The notes beneath the pieces are model-generated. The model was not told the origin of the DNA. It worked only from the letters and a program-made list of their open reading frames with translations, and ran no database searches. A stretch of 64,000 bases of DNA from UBA6898 sp964463135 (GTDB lineage: Bacteria > Nitrospirota > Thermodesulfovibrionia > Thermodesulfovibrionales > UBA6898): NCBI GenBank assembly GCA_964463135.1, contig CAYXBA010000019.1, positions 1-64,000 of the forward strand, written 5' to 3'. Shown here in pieces: positions 33,605 to 46,091 of the stretch (positions are counted from its first letter, which is position 1; every line of letters starts with the position of its first letter). The translations under genes and the position numbers were made by a program.

Positions 33605-35485
33605 TCAGTTCTGCGAACCCTGCACTATCCGCTCCACATCCGCCCCTTCAAGGATCTCGTCTTTGATCAGGGCCTCTGCAAGGGCATCAAGGGTGTGTCG
33701 TCTCCCGGACAGTATTTCGGTCGCCTTTGCTTCCGCTTCAATGATCAGTTTCTGGATCTCCTGGTCCATGATCCAGGCCATCTCCTCGCTGTACCGCTTC
33801 GGCGCGGACAACTCTCTGCCGAGGAACGGGTGTTCTTCTCCGCGTCCGAGGTTTATCGGGCCTACCCTGTCACTCATGCCCCACTGGGCAACCATCTTCT
33901 CTGCCAGTGATGTTGCGTCCTTCAGGTCGTTCTGCGCACCGCTGCTGATATCGTCAAAGACGAGCTTTTCCGCGACCCGCCCGGCAAGGGCAATGCTTAA
34001 TTTGTTCATGAGGTACGTGCGCGGATAATAATGCCTGTCCTCTTCAGGGAGGAGCTGCGTGACGCCCATGGCCATGCCGCGCGGGATAATGCTGACCTTG
34101 TAGATCGGGTCAGCACCGGGCAGGGCCCATGAGGCAAGGGTATGTCCGGCCTCGTGATAGGCGGTGATCCGCTTTTCCTTGTCGTTGATCGTCTCTTCCC
34201 GCACCGCGCCCATAAGGATGATGTCCTCTGCCTCTTCAAAATCATGCATGTCGATCTTCTGTTTGCCCTTTCGAAGGGCAACGAGCGCAGCTTCGTTCGC
34301 AAGGTTCTCAAGGTCAGCGCCGGTCATGCCGGAAGTCCCTCGCGCAAGGATCTCGAAATCGACGTTATCGGAAAGCAACTTGCCCCGCGCATGGATCTCG
34401 AGGATCGCTTTCCGCTCTTTCCATCCGGGCCTGTCTATCACGATATGCCGGTCGAACCTGCCGGGCCGCAGGAGCGCAGGGTCGAGTACATCAGGCCTGT
34501 TCGTTGCAGCCATGACGATCACTTCGGTATGAGGGTCGAAGCCGTCCATCTCGCTCAGCAACTGGTTCAGCGTCTGCTCCCGCTCATCATGCCCGCCTCC
34601 GAGACCGGTGCCGCGTGTTCGTCCCACAGAGTCAATCTCGTCAATAAAGATAATGCTCGGATGGGCCTCCTTCGCCTTCTTGAACATGTCCCTGACGCGG
34701 GAGGCGCCGACCCCCACGAACATCTCGATGAACTCTGAAGCGCTGATGCTGTAAAACGGCACTGCAGCCTCTCCGGCTGTTGCGCGCGCAAGGAGGGTCT
34801 TGCCTGTTCCGGGAGGGCCGATCAGGAGTACTCCCTTTGGTACCTTTGCGCCGATCTTTTCGAACCGGGAGGGGTCTTTCAGGAACTCTATGGTTTCCCT
34901 CAGTTCCATCTTTACATTGTCCATGCCCGCAACGTCTTTAAAGGTAACCCCCGGTTTTTTTACATCGAACAGTTTGGCCTTGCTTGCCCCGAACGTAAAG
35001 AGTCCGCCCGGACCGCCCTGGATCTGCTGACTTTTTCTCATGATCAATACCCATATCCCTATGATCAGCACCCACGGCAGAATACCGATCAGGAGCTGCA
35101 TGAAGAAGCCCTCTTCTCCTGATTCGATGGTGATCATTACGTTCTTTTCCTTCAGCAGGGTCAGAAGCTGCTCCCCCTGGAAAGAAGGCAGTATGGTCAG
35201 GAAATATTTCACCTTGGCGGGCTTCTGCTCCCCTTCAAACTGCAGGCTGACTTCTTTTGACAGTTCTCCGGTCACGACCAGCTTTTTTATCGATACGGAT
35301 TTTACGGTCCCGGCGTTCAGCTGCTCCATGAACTGCGTGTAGTTGATCGTGTACCGCGGAGGTGGACTGACATTGAAAAAGGTGTTCCAGGTGAATATGA
35401 TCACTGCGGTGAGTGCAAGCGCTGCGACGTACCGCCAATACATATTGGGGATGCCGCCTATGTTGTCTCTCTTCTCTTCAGCCAT
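33605..35485 (-). CDS. ftsH: ATP-dependent zinc metalloprotease FtsH
   Basis: 626 residues, normal length. TM1 (about 19-36), a periplasmic domain, TM2 (about 128-146), then the AAA+ domain with Walker A GPPGTGKTLLARATAG, Walker B IIFIDEIDSVG and the second region of homology TNRPDVLDPALLRPGRFD. The M41 protease domain has the zinc motif HEAGH. It degrades unfolded membrane proteins and regulators as a hexamer at the inner membrane. It lies 41 bp beyond the glucan synthase stop on the same strand; the start has only weak ribosome signals. Confidence 0.97.
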   Translation of the reverse strand: MAEEKRDNIGGIPNMYWRYVAALALTAVIIFTWNTFFNVSPPPRYTINYTQFMEQLNAGTVKSVSIKKLVVTGELSKEVSLQFEGEQKPAKVKYFLTILPSFQGEQLLTLLKEKNVMITIESGEEGFFMQLLIGILPWVLIIGIWVLIMRKSQQIQGGPGGLFTFGASKAKLFDVKKPGVTFKDVAGMDNVKMELRETIEFLKDPSRFEKIGAKVPKGVLLIGPPGTGKTLLARATAGEAAVPFYSISASEFIEMFVGVGASRVRDMFKKAKEAHPSIIFIDEIDSVGRTRGTGLGGGHDEREQTLNQLLSEMDGFDPHTEVIVMAATNRPDVLDPALLRPGRFDRHIVIDRPGWKERKAILEIHARGKLLSDNVDFEILARGTSGMTGADLENLANEAALVALRKGKQKIDMHDFEEAEDIILMGAVREETINDKEKRITAYHEAGHTLASWALPGADPIYKVSIIPRGMAMGVTQLLPEEDRHYYPRTYLMNKLSIALAGRVAEKLVFDDISSGAQNDLKDATSLAEKMVAQWGMSDRVGPINLGRGEEHPFLGRELSAPKRYSEEMAWIMDQEIQKLIIEAEAKATEILSGRRHTLDALAEALIKDEILEGADVERIVQGSQN

Positions 35486-35526
35486 GATCCATGCCTGTTT
35501 TAATTCTCATATGGTTTTCCCAATTC

Positions 35527-38500
35527 TTATTCTACTATACTTTCTTTTTTCTCCAAGGGTATTCTCACCTCAATCGAATGTTCCTGCCGGTCGTCAAGAA
35601 GTGCAATGGCATTAGCGGCCAGATCGGATTGTTCAACACCGTCCACGATTACACCCACGGTGCTGCTGTCGTCTGTCTGCAGGACTGTAATGTGATATAC
35701 GGTTTCCCTGTACCGGTAATGTATCTTGAACGATTCCCAATCCGCAGGCAGGCATGGAGCGAAATGGAGTCTTTCTCCTTCACGCCTCAGCCCGAGGAGC
35801 GATTCCAGGATAAGCCTGTACATCCAGCCGGCAGAGCCGGTGTACCAACTCCATCCGCCGCGGCCGATGTGCGGAGAGACTGCATATACGTCAGCAGCAA
35901 CGACATAGGGTTCTGCCTTGTACGTTGCAACTGCTTCCAGGGATCGTGCATGGTTTACCGGATTGATCATTGCCATAAGTTCCCAGGCGCGATCCCTGTC
36001 ACCTAATGAAGCAAAGGCCATCGCAGCCCAGATCGCAGCATGGGTGTATTGACCTCCATTCTCTCTTACGCCCGGCACGTAACCCTTTATGTACCCGGGG
36101 TCCATGGCCGATCTGTCGAACGGCGGGGCCAGGACCTGGATCAGGTTATGGTCGCGCTGAACCAGGAGCTTATCCACTGCCTCCATGCCCATGGCTGAGT
36201 GTTCAGGGTCCGCAGCGCCGGAAAGAACAGCCCAGCTTTGCGGGATAGAATCTATCCTGCATTCAGGATTATGGGACGAACCGAGCGGCGAGCCGTCATC
36301 AAAGAAAGCGCGGAGATACCATTCACCGTCCCAGCCATGCGCTTCGAGATTTCCGCGCAGGTTGGCAGCCTCCACCAGACAACGTTCAACGAATGAAAGA
36401 TCATTGCGCAGACGCGCAAGCTCACAAAACTCTGTCAGAACTCTATGCAGGAAGAATCCGAGCCAGACGCTTTCGCCCTTGCCGTCTTTGCCGACCATGT
36501 TCATGCCGTCGTTCCAGTCACCAGAGCCGATGAGCGGCAGTCCGTGCTCACCTGTCCTGAACCCGTGCAGGACCGCCCGCACACAGTGATCGTATAAGGT
36601 CGCTGTTTCTTCAGAGGTGTGTGGGAGATCATAATACGAGTCCTCATCCCTGTTTACGGGCCGGCCATCGAGAAAGCGGACTGCTTCATCCAGCACACCA
36701 ATGTCTCCGGTACCCAGAACATACCGGCAGGCAGCCAGTGGCAGCCAGAGGAAGTCGTCAGAGCAGTGTGTGCGAACGCCGCGCCCCAGGGGGGGATGCC
36801 ACCAATGCTGGACATCTCCTTCTCTGAACTGATGGGCTGCGCAGAGGAGGAGCTGCTCACGCACAAGCCGGGGCTCTGCGTGGATAAGCGCCATCACATC
36901 CTGCAGCTGGTCGCGGAAGCCAAAGGCACCGCCTGACTGGTAGTAGCCGGACCGGGCCCAAAGACGGCATGCCAGGGTCTGGTATAAGAGCCAGCCATTT
37001 GCCATGACATTGACGGACCGGTCCGGGGTTTCGATCTGCACTGCACCGAGGGTATGGTTCCAGTACTCCCAGACCTTTTCGAGCGCACCCTGCGCTGCAG
37101 CCGGTCCGCGGAAGCGGCGCACCAGCTGCCGGGCATCAGTTGCATCCCGCCCCACGCCAAGCCTGAAGATGATCTCACGCTCCTGGCCTTCGGCAAGGTC
37201 AAAGGGGACCTGAATGGCAGCGCAGGGGTCCAGGCTCGTTCCTACCCTGCCGGAAAGCCGGGCATGGGCCATGGCTGCCGGGTTTTGCAGTGTGCCGTTG
37301 CGTCCGAGAAACTCTGTCCGGTCGCCGCTCACGGTCCGGCTCACCTCGTTCACGTCAAAGAACGCGGTCCTGTTGCTGAACTCCGTATTGTACGGGTTCC
37401 GGCTGAACAGTGCGCCGGTCTTGGGGTCGATCTCGGTGCTGACATGCATGGCTGTTTTTGTGCGCAGATCTCCGAGCACCCATTCCAGATACCCGGTGGC
37501 TGAGAGCCGGCGGGAGCGGCCGGATTCGTTGCTCACTTTTAGTACCGTTAACTTGACCGCGGCATCCATGGCCACGTATACCCACATCTCTGATCTGATG
37601 CCGTCCTCGGCATGTTCAAAGACGCTGTACCCGTATCCGTGGCGGGTGACGTAATGTAATGCGCCGCGGCCCGGCAGCGGTGTCGGTGACCAGAAATGGC
37701 CGCTCTCTTCATCGCGCAGGTAAAAGGCCTCACCGCTCGAATCGCTCACCGGATCGTTGTACCACGGCGTGAGGCGGAACTCGTGGGCATTCTCGCTCCA
37801 GGTGTACGCAGCTCCGCTTTCTGAAATAACCGTGCCGAAATACGGGTTGGCGATCACATTCACCCACGGCGCCGGTGTCTTCTGCGCGTGCGTGGTCGTA
37901 ATGATGTATTCGCGGCCGTCAGGCGTGAAGCCCCCGAGGCCGTTAAAGAAATGCAGATCGCTGCGGGGCATTGCTGCAGCAGAAAAGGTCCCCGGCTGGT
38001 GGCTTTGGGTCAATGCGAGGCGCGGCACGGTCAGCGGGCCTATGGTGCGGCGGGTGATCTGGTCCGCAAGCGGGCCGAGGCTGTCCATGATTATGACACG
38101 GCTGACTGCCTGGAAAAGGATGCGGTCTTCCGCTGATATCTGGTCCACCGGCCGGACAAAGATGCCGCCTGCCCGCTCTATCACGTTCGCTTCGACGCCT
38201 GCGGCGATCAGGTCCATGATCTGCTCCTGCAGAAGCTGCCGGTACCCGGCGTGATCTTCATTCCAGATCACAAGGTCTACTGCCAGTCCTTTGCGGCGCC
38301 AGTATGCGTGGGCCTGTACGAGCTGGCGCACCAGCTCGATGTTGGCAGGATCGCCGATCTGCAGCAGCACGATCGGGAAGTCCCCGGAAATGGCGTATCC
38401 CCAGAGACCGGACTGCCCGCGGCGGTTCGTGCTGATAACTCCCGGATCAGCGCGCAGCGAGGCATTGACGTAGAGAACAGAGCCTGCAAGGCTTGCATAG

Positions 38501-41500
38501 AGCTGCGCATCTGCCTCTGTTGCATTGATCTGCCTCAGGAGCACCTGGCTGTGTGTCCATGCGAGATCGAACACGCGGTCTGCGATATGGCGGTCCTGGT
38601 ATTTCTCGACGAGACCCATACAGACGTCCCGGGTCTCACCGATACCGGTGACGATCGTTATCGTTGCCGAGGCTTCGGGATCGAGGGTCATACGATACCT
38701 GACAGAGACGATCGGATCGAGCACCGAGCCTTCGCTGTTGGCCAGCGGAGCAGGCCCGGAAAATGCGGCAGACCCGGCAAACGCGCCGGAGCCGCTCAGG
38801 GCCTCCGGCGCGGCAACGGTGTTTCCGCGGCCGATGAACTGCATGCGGTCGGTCTCATACGAAATGCCATGGGTCTCGACGCCGTGGACCGTCATCAGAT
38901 GAAACATCCAGGGCGACTGTTCTTCGGCAGAGCGGGGGCGGCGTGTGCAGAGGATCGCCTGCTTCTGGTCGATGATCTCTGTCTGAATAAAAAGGTTGCT
39001 GAACGCCGGATGCAGCGCGTCTGAAGCAGGCGGCGCAAGCACGACCTCTGCATAGCTTGTCACCTCGATCTCCCGTTGTTTTTTGCCGCGGTTGGTGATC
39101 GTGATGCGGCGCAGCTCGATATCATCTTCAGGAGAAACAGCGATCTCGGTGTGTGTGTTAAAGTCGTGGTCCCGGCGGCGAAACTCTGCGCGGCCCTCGG
39201 AGAAGATCGCTTCATACTGCTTCGGTCGTTTGAGCGTCGGCTGATATGCGGCTGACCAGAAGTCTCCGGTCGCTGTCTCGCGGATGTAACAGAACGTGCC
39301 CCAGTTGTCGCGGGTGCTGTCTTCATGCCAGCGCGTGACGGCAATGTCCTTCCAGCGGCTGTACCCGCTGCCGCTGTTCGTGATCATCACGTGATACCTG
39401 CCGTTGGACAGCAGCTGCACCTGGGGGGACAACGTGTCCGGGCTGCTGAAAGAGCGCACAGAGGTCTCCGGACCGGTGGACCCCGCAGATGATCCGGAGA
39501 CGTCAGCGGTCTGCGCATAGAATCCCGTGGCCCTCGGCACACGTTCCTGGAGCAGCAGCGTGGTTGCCTGGAACAGCGGATCAGACTCGAAGCGTTTCTG
39601 CATCGGACGGTCCAGAAGAAGATACGCCAGGGAGAGAAAGCTCATGCCCTGATGGTGGGCCATATACGACAGGACCACGGCGCTTGATTGCCTGCGCTGC
39701 AGACGTGAGGGCGTGTAATCGATCGCTTCATAGAAGCCGAATTTCCCCTCGCATCCCTCCGCAGCGAGCCGCTGCATATTAAGGCATGCCTCTGCCGGTG
39801 CCACCATCAGTGCAAGCACAGAGGCATAGGGGGCGATCACCAGATCGTCCGCGAGCCCGCGTTTGAGTCCCAGGCCGGGTACGCCAAAGGCGCGGTACTG
39901 GTAGTTGAGCTGAGCGTCTATCGTATTATACCCCGACTCGGAAATGCCCCAGGGTACCCCGCGCTTTTTCCCATATTCGATCTGCCTGGCCACAGCCGCC
40001 TTGCAGGTCTCATCGAGCAGCGTACGTTCGTACTTCGGCATTACCAGGAGCGGCATGAGGTATTCGAACATCGACCCGCTCCAGGAAACGAGGATCGGTC
40101 CGCCGCCAACATTCGTGAGCAGACGGCCAAGGGCAAACCAGCTCTCCTGCGGTATCTGTCCCTGGGCGATCGCAACGAAACTGCAGAGTCTCGCCTCAGA
40201 CGCAAGCAGGTCGTAGTAGCTCGTGTCACGCCTGCGGCCATCGACGTTGTATCCGATGGCCAGCAGATGACTTGCCCGGTCGAACAGGAATTCATACTCC
40301 ATGCGGCTCAGTTCGTTGCACTGCAGCATGAGTCTTTCGACAGCCGTGATCCTCTCGGCAGCGAGATCATTTCCCCTCTCTGCCAGTTCGCGCAGTGTCG
40401 GTATCTCATCCATTTCGCTGATGATCGGCAGAGCGAAAAGCGTAAGCTCATCGACTGCAGCCCGGCATTGCCCGGTAAAAGCGCGCGCCCACCTGATGAC
40501 CTGATCCTCCTGACCGTCATCCAAACGTTCGATCCTGGCAAGCAGTTCCCCTGCTGACTTTGTGAGCTGTTCAAGACAGGGCTGCGCGGTTGCGGGTGCA
40601 AGCGAAGGGATAGTGCGCGCGGATTCAAGCTCCTTCTGCAGTTGAGCGACTACGTCATTGATCTCTCCGTGCATGCGTGCTTCGGCCATGGCATCCTGAA
40701 GGACCCCTAAGGTGTCGCGGAGTCCGTTAAAGACCCGCTGACTCAGGATCTTCTGCTCGGGAAGCGTAATCAGGCCCTGCCTCAGTGTAAGCAGATGGGC
40801 TGCAAGGTTGCCGCTGTCTACGGTAGAAACGTACCGGGGCGGCAGCGGCTTGAGCGTCTGCGTGTCGTACCAGTTATAGAAGTGTCCCCGGTACCGTTCC
40901 AGCTTTTCCATGGTGGAAAGGGTATGCGCAGTGCGTTCGATAAGCTGCTGCGCAGAAATATAGCCAAAGTCAAAGGCCGACAAATTCGCCAGCAGCGCAA
41001 GCCCCATGTTCGTCGGGGACGTGCGGTGAGCAACAACAGGGGCAGGGTGCTCCTGATAGTTATCGGGCGGAAGCCAATGCTCTTCAGGGCCGACAAACGT
41101 CTCGAAAAAGGCCCAGGTCTTTCTTGAAAGTTTTTGGAGGAATATGGTCTGCTCGGGCATAAGCCTGTCTTCGCTGCGGGCAAGGGGCAGACTGAGGTAC
41201 CAGGCAATAACGGGCGAGGCAAGCCAGAGCAGCAGTATGGGCGCAGCTGCTGCAAGAACGGCAGGTTGTGAAAGCGCCGCATAACTTAATACCGCTATGC
41301 CGAGAAAGGGTGCGGACCACATTGTCCGGAAGTTGGCGGCGAGACCGTTATTGTGCTTCGGGTTGCCCGAAGGGCTCCATTCGAGGAGCTGCCTGTGTGT
41401 GACCAGCATTCTCCAGATCGTACGCAGGACCGCATCCAGACTGAAAAACGCTTCATACGGAAGACAGGCAAGCGTAAAGACAACCTCGGCAAGACGCCTG

Positions 41501-42561
41501 ACCGTTGCATGGACCACAACAGCGAGATGCTGACTGAAGAGCAGATCAGCCGGTTTCTTCAGCAGGTCCAGCACAGAGGATATCAACGAGGGTATAAAGA
41601 AGATCCCGAGGACCGAGAAGGTCCATACCCATGGCAAAGACAAAACCGTCCACCCCAGCAGCAGGAGAAGGGTTAATGCCGAAGGCACGAGACTGCGCCG
41701 CAGGTTGTCAAAAAGCTTCCAGCGGGAGAGCAGCGAAAGAGGGTTCCATTGGCTCTGCCTGTCAGGGCCGGGAACTCGCGGCAGCAGCCAGCTGACAAGC
41801 TGCCAGTCCCCGCGGATCCAGCGGTGCCGGCGGCTTACGTCAGCGCTGTACTCGGTGGGGTACTCCTCGTACAGCATTACATCACTCAGCAGTCCTGCGC
41901 GTGCGTAGCACCCTTCGATGAGATCGTGGCTCAGGATCCTGTTTTCCGGAAAACGTCCGGCCAGTGCCTGCTCGAATGCGTCGATGTCATAGATCCCCTT
42001 GCCGACAAAAGAACCCTCGAGGAAGATGTCCTGGTACACATCAGAGACAGCACGTGTATAGGGATCGATGCCGGGATCACTTCCATACATGCGTGCATAG
42101 CGTGAACGGTTCGTGCCCGGGAGACTCACCCCGACCCGGGGCTGAAGGATGCCGTACCCGGCAACCACGCGCTGTTTGTCTTTGTCGTAGCGCGCACGGT
42201 TCAGCGGGTGTGCCATGGCTCCCACGAACTGCCTTGCCGAATCGCGCGGCAGCTGCGTATCCGTGTCGAGGGTTATTACATATTTTACGTTGGACAGGAT
42301 CTCGGTATTGCCGGCGATAAGTGAGAAGGGATTTCCGGAGAAATCATCTGTTCCGCTTCTTTCTCCCCTGCGCAAAAAGGCATTCAGTGCTGCCAGCTTT
42401 CCCCGCTTGCGCTCGTAACCCATCCAGACCCGCTCACGGGCATTCCATATGCGCGGCCGGTGGAAAAGGAAGAACGTATCGCCTTTTGCATTCCGGTATT
42501 TTTCATTCAGTTCATCGATCCGCTGCCGGGCCGTCCTCAGGCAGTGTTTCCTCTGATGCAT
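35527..42561 (-). pseudogene. ndvB: cyclic beta-1,2-glucan synthase, C-terminal part after frameshift
   Basis: 2344 codons continue the NdvB-type protein begun at 44281. Order: rest of the processive glycosyltransferase domain (GYERKRGKLAALNAFL, LDTDTQLPRDSARQF), several TMs (about 285-330, 410-470), a glucoamylase-like domain (YNWYDTQTLKPLPPRYVSTVDSGNLA), then GH94-type phosphorylase repeats. The phosphorylase active-site segment is GSGDWNDGMNMVGKDG. The family makes cyclic beta-1,2-glucans in the inner membrane and sets ring size. The ORF opens at an internal ATG without a family N-terminus, and the first half is in another frame overlapping by 50 bp, so this is one gene split by a frameshift. 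Confidence 0.85.
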
Positions 42562-44281
42562 CCTGAAAATCGGTCAGCAGTCCGAAGTGCAGGTTATCGT
42601 CACGATTTGCGAGGAACCTGACCTCCAGCGCCTCGACCAGGTCCTCGATCTTTTCAGTGCTGGTGATCATGGTCGGGACGATCGCGAGGGTGCGTGCCTC
42701 GGAAGGGATACCTTTGGAAAAGTCCATTCGCGGCAGCGGCAGCGGCAGGACCATCAATGTGGCAAGCCAGTTCACTATGGCGATAGCAAGCTGACTCGTA
42801 CAGATCAATGCGAGGGAACCGGTCAGCATGAGCAGCCAGAGATCCATGTCATCACTCTGTGCATGCGCCAACAAACCGCCCGTGAAGATCGCGGTCATGA
42901 GAGCGATCGTGCCGAGATAGAGGAGTTGAGGAGACCGGGAGCCGATCGTGCGAAGGGTTCCAACGAAGGACCGGCGCACCCCTGCCAATTCTTCAAGCTG
43001 CGGTAATCCTTCGCCGATCAGGTAATAGCCCACATGGGCCGCGCGGTCATCTCTGTTTCGTGTGCTGTCTATATCTGCAGCGCTTTCCTGCGCCAGCCGG
43101 ATCGCCTGGGCTGCTGTGTCAGCCTCCGACAACCGGCCTCTCCTGGCTATCCTTTCCACTACGTGACGATAACGGTCACGCGTCGGGAAGTCCATGCTGC
43201 CGTATGTGCTGCCGCTGTCCTGACGCAGGGTCTGCTCGACAACGCTCATGGTCTCGACAAACTCCTGCCAGTCCATGGTGCCGAGGAAACGGAGGCTGCC
43301 GATGCTGTTGCTCATTGAGACCTGATCCGCTGCCTGCTGCTGGTTCTCAGACTCTACCAAATGATCGATCGTCAGGCTGCATTCCGAGAGACGCTGTTCG
43401 ATCCAGGTGAGCGGCATTGCAAGAGCAGGGCCCTGACCTTGAAGCCTACGGGCAAATTCCGCAACGAACGCACTCTTCAGCGGCGGGTTTGACTGTGCCA
43501 TATCTGCGATGACCACGATCAGACTCTTCGGGTCGTTTCCGGCGGTCTCGGTGATCCGGTCTGCCCAATAATCAGCCTGGTTCCTGTCGAGCCTGTCGGC
43601 AGCGATCCGCGCACCGACGCGACGGAGATTTTCGATCAGGGCGAGCCGCAGCATAATAGGGATGGCCCATAATTCTCCCAGCTTCAGGTCCGTGACGGTC
43701 TGGTACGCCGCGACAAATCTGCTCAGGCTTTGCGGATCTATCCGGCCGTCGCTGTGCGAGATCGTCTCGAGAGCGATATCATACACGCGCGGAAGCCCGG
43801 CCGACGGACCGTTTTGCAGGCGCGGCAGTTCACGGCTGTACCCCTTCGGCAGGTGTCTTCTGGCCATGCGTATCTGTTCTTCGATCAGATAGAAGTTATC
43901 GAGCAGCCAGTCGCCTGCCGGCGTGATCCGGCGGTCTGTCGTGACCGCCTCCATCAGCAGGCTGCGGGTCCCTCTCAGGATCTCTTCATTTTCTGCCAGC
44001 CGTGTCAGGAGTTGATCGGGCGGATATTCCGGGCTCAATTTGTGCAGGCCGGCAAGGGTCTTGCCATGCTGCTCCATCTGATCGCTGCTGAACAATTCCG
44101 AGCGCAGCGGAGGCTCGTACACAGCGCACTTTTGTGCCAGGTCTGTGCCGGTGAGGCGTGTACGCAGCTGCGGCAGACTTCCTGGTATGATCTTGCGGCG
44201 TATCTTCAACGTTGTGGTCTCCTTAATTTCTGAAAGCGAGTGGTGATCAATAAGACGCAGGGAAGCATAGATCTGCATCAT
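42512..44281 (-). pseudogene. ndvB: cyclic beta-1,2-glucan synthase, N-terminal part before frameshift
   Basis: 589 residues: the typical NdvB start (PPLRSELFSSDQMEQHGKTLA), a helical region, two TMs (about 462-520) and the beginning of the glycosyltransferase domain (RTLAIVPTMITSTEKIEDLVEALEVRFLANRD, FGLLTDFQDASEETLPEDG). The frame then stops with AADR-TGA, while the continuation (TARQRIDELNEKY) is in the next frame. The break falls inside the catalytic domain, so neither half should work alone. Start uncertain: ATG 44281 has no ribosome site, whereas TTG 44207-44209 follows AAGGAG. Confidence 0.85.
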
Positions 44282-44654
44282 GCTGAATAAGCGATACTCT
44301 CGCTGCTGTCCTGAGGTTATTCGGCCCCGTGAAAAGAGGGTTTATGGTTTTATCATTGGAGCCCTGTGAGGGGAAAAGAGTGTATCCACCAGGTGAAGAA
44401 TAATGGAAGCATTCAATAAGGAGTTCAGGAGGGCTGCTTTTCTTATGGTGAAGTATAACACATACGTGCCGGCGCGCGTTTGTTAATGAGCTGATCATGG
44501 TGTGGCTGCGCATAAGGCCAGCGGTGAAATGCCTGTGACGTGGCGAAAGACTTCTCCTGCGCAAGCGTTGCACGTATGCTTCAGGCAGGTATTTATATGA
44601 AAATGTAAGGTCATCTTACGCCTCTGAAGAGTCTGTTGCAAAGACGCTAACTCA
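44282..44654. other. intergenic region between glucan synthase and glgC
   Basis: No convincing gene. On the minus strand an extended -10 (TGTTATACT, about 44449-44457) could serve the glucan synthase, but no -35 is seen. Open frames crossing this region lack ribosome sites and familiar composition. Confidence 0.5.
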
Positions 44655-44684
44655 TTGACACTCTTGAATTTTCCCTGATATACT
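44655..44684 (+). promoter_or_regulatory. sigma-70 promoter for glgC
   Basis: TTGACA (44655-44660), 18 bp, TATACT (44679-44684): a perfect -35 and a 5-of-6 -10. Start near 44691 leaves a 5' leader of about 145 nt before the chosen glgC start. It may also drive the chemosensory genes by read-through. Confidence 0.7.
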
Positions 44685-44837
44685 CCACACATGCAGGAGA
44701 AGATGAGGTGAGCAGGCAATTCCTGCTGCTGTGGTGTTATGTCTTGATCGCGCAAGAGTACGTTATCTGTTCAAAGAGAAAAAGGGCAGGCAATGCATTT
44801 ACCCACAGGGCACAAGTCCTGTTTCCGGGGGCCAGAG

Positions 44838-46091
44838 ATGAAAGCTAGGGAAAGAAGCAGAGAAAAGATGATGAAGGATGTCCTTGCCGTGGTCCTGGCC
44901 GGCGGCAAAGGTGAACGCCTGCATCCGCTCACGATCCACAGGGCCAAGCCTGCTGTTCCGTTCGGCGGGAAATACCGCATCATCGACTTTACGCTCAGCA
45001 ACTGCATTAATTCTGACATCAGGAAGATCGCGGTGATAACGCAGTACAAATCGCTCTCTCTTGACCGGCATCTGGCGCTTGGCTGGGAGAACCTGCTCAA
45101 CCCGCAGCTTGGTGAATATATCTTTACCATACCTCCCCAGCAGCGCATCGACGACCGCTGGTATGAAGGCACTGCTGATGCGGTATTCCAGAATATCTAT
45201 GTCATAGAAAAAGAGAATTCCCCGTATATCCTGATCCTTTCCGGCGATCATATCTACAAGATGGACTATGCCGAGATGTTCGACTTCCACCTCCAGAAGA
45301 AGGCCATGGGCACGGTTGCGACCATACGCGTCCACAAATCTATGGCCTCTGAATTCGGCATTGTGCAGGTGGACACTGAGTCGCGCATCATCGGGTTCGA
45401 GGAAAAGCCGTCTGATCCCAAGACCATTCCTGGAGACCCTGAGCACTGCTATGCCTCTATGGGCCTGTATATCTTCAATACCGGCGATATCATCAACGAG
45501 CTGAAGAGTGATTCAGGCAAGTCCTCTGCGCATGACTTCGGCAAGAACATCCTGCCTGCCATGCTGAAGACCGATAAGCTTTTTGCCCATGAGTTCAAGG
45601 ATGAGAACAGGAAAGAATCAAAATACTGGCGGGATGTCGGGACCATCGACGCATACTGGGAAGCGAACATGGACCTCGTCTCGGTCGATCCGCAGTTCAA
45701 CCTGTATGACGATTCATGGCCCATGCGCACATACCAGGGTCAGTATCCGCCTGCCAAGTTCGTCTTTGCCCAGGAATACAAGGGAGGCAGACTCGGTATT
45801 GCCCTCGACTCAGTGGTATGCGGCGGCTGCATCATAAGCGGCGGAAGGATCCAGGGTTCCGTGCTCTCGCCGAACGTCAGAGTGAACAGCTATGTGGATA
45901 TCAGGGATTCGATCCTGCTTGAGAATGTCGAGATAGGCAGGCACTGCAGGATACGCAAGGCGATCATAGACAAGGATGTCTATATCCCTTCGGGCACGGT
46001 CATCGGGTACGACCCTGAAGAGGACAGGAAACGGTTCAGCGTCAGTCCCGGAGGCGTTGTGGTCATTCCCAAAGGTGCGGAGGTGCGATGA
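44838..46091 (+). CDS. glgC: glucose-1-phosphate adenylyltransferase
   Basis: About 417 residues. The N-terminal nucleotidyltransferase domain has LAGGKGERLHPLTIHRAKPAVPFGGKYRIIDF (pyrophosphorylase signature), WYEGTADAVFQN, SGDHIYKMDY, GIVQVD and FEEKP. The C-terminal left-handed beta-helix has hexapeptide turns (SVVCGGCIISGGRIQGS, VEIGRHCRIRKAIIDKD). It makes ADP-glucose for glycogen. Several in-frame starts exist; ATG 44838 follows GGGGGCCAGAG and gives the usual length. Its TGA overlaps the ATG of the DUF4388 gene, so the two are translationally coupled. Confidence 0.95.
   Translation: MKARERSREKMMKDVLAVVLAGGKGERLHPLTIHRAKPAVPFGGKYRIIDFTLSNCINSDIRKIAVITQYKSLSLDRHLALGWENLLNPQLGEYIFTIPPQQRIDDRWYEGTADAVFQNIYVIEKENSPYILILSGDHIYKMDYAEMFDFHLQKKAMGTVATIRVHKSMASEFGIVQVDTESRIIGFEEKPSDPKTIPGDPEHCYASMGLYIFNTGDIINELKSDSGKSSAHDFGKNILPAMLKTDKLFAHEFKDENRKESKYWRDVGTIDAYWEANMDLVSVDPQFNLYDDSWPMRTYQGQYPPAKFVFAQEYKGGRLGIALDSVVCGGCIISGGRIQGSVLSPNVRVNSYVDIRDSILLENVEIGRHCRIRKAIIDKDVYIPSGTVIGYDPEEDRKRFSVSPGGVVVIPKGAEVR

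Noticed and set aside
42512..44281. Two independent genes for the glucan synthase halves
   Set aside because: The break lies inside the glycosyltransferase domain and both frames read family sequence through the overlap, so one split gene fits better.
44495..44755. 86-codon minus-strand ORF upstream of glgC
   Set aside because: No ribosome site, no recognisable motif, and it overlaps the strong glgC promoter.
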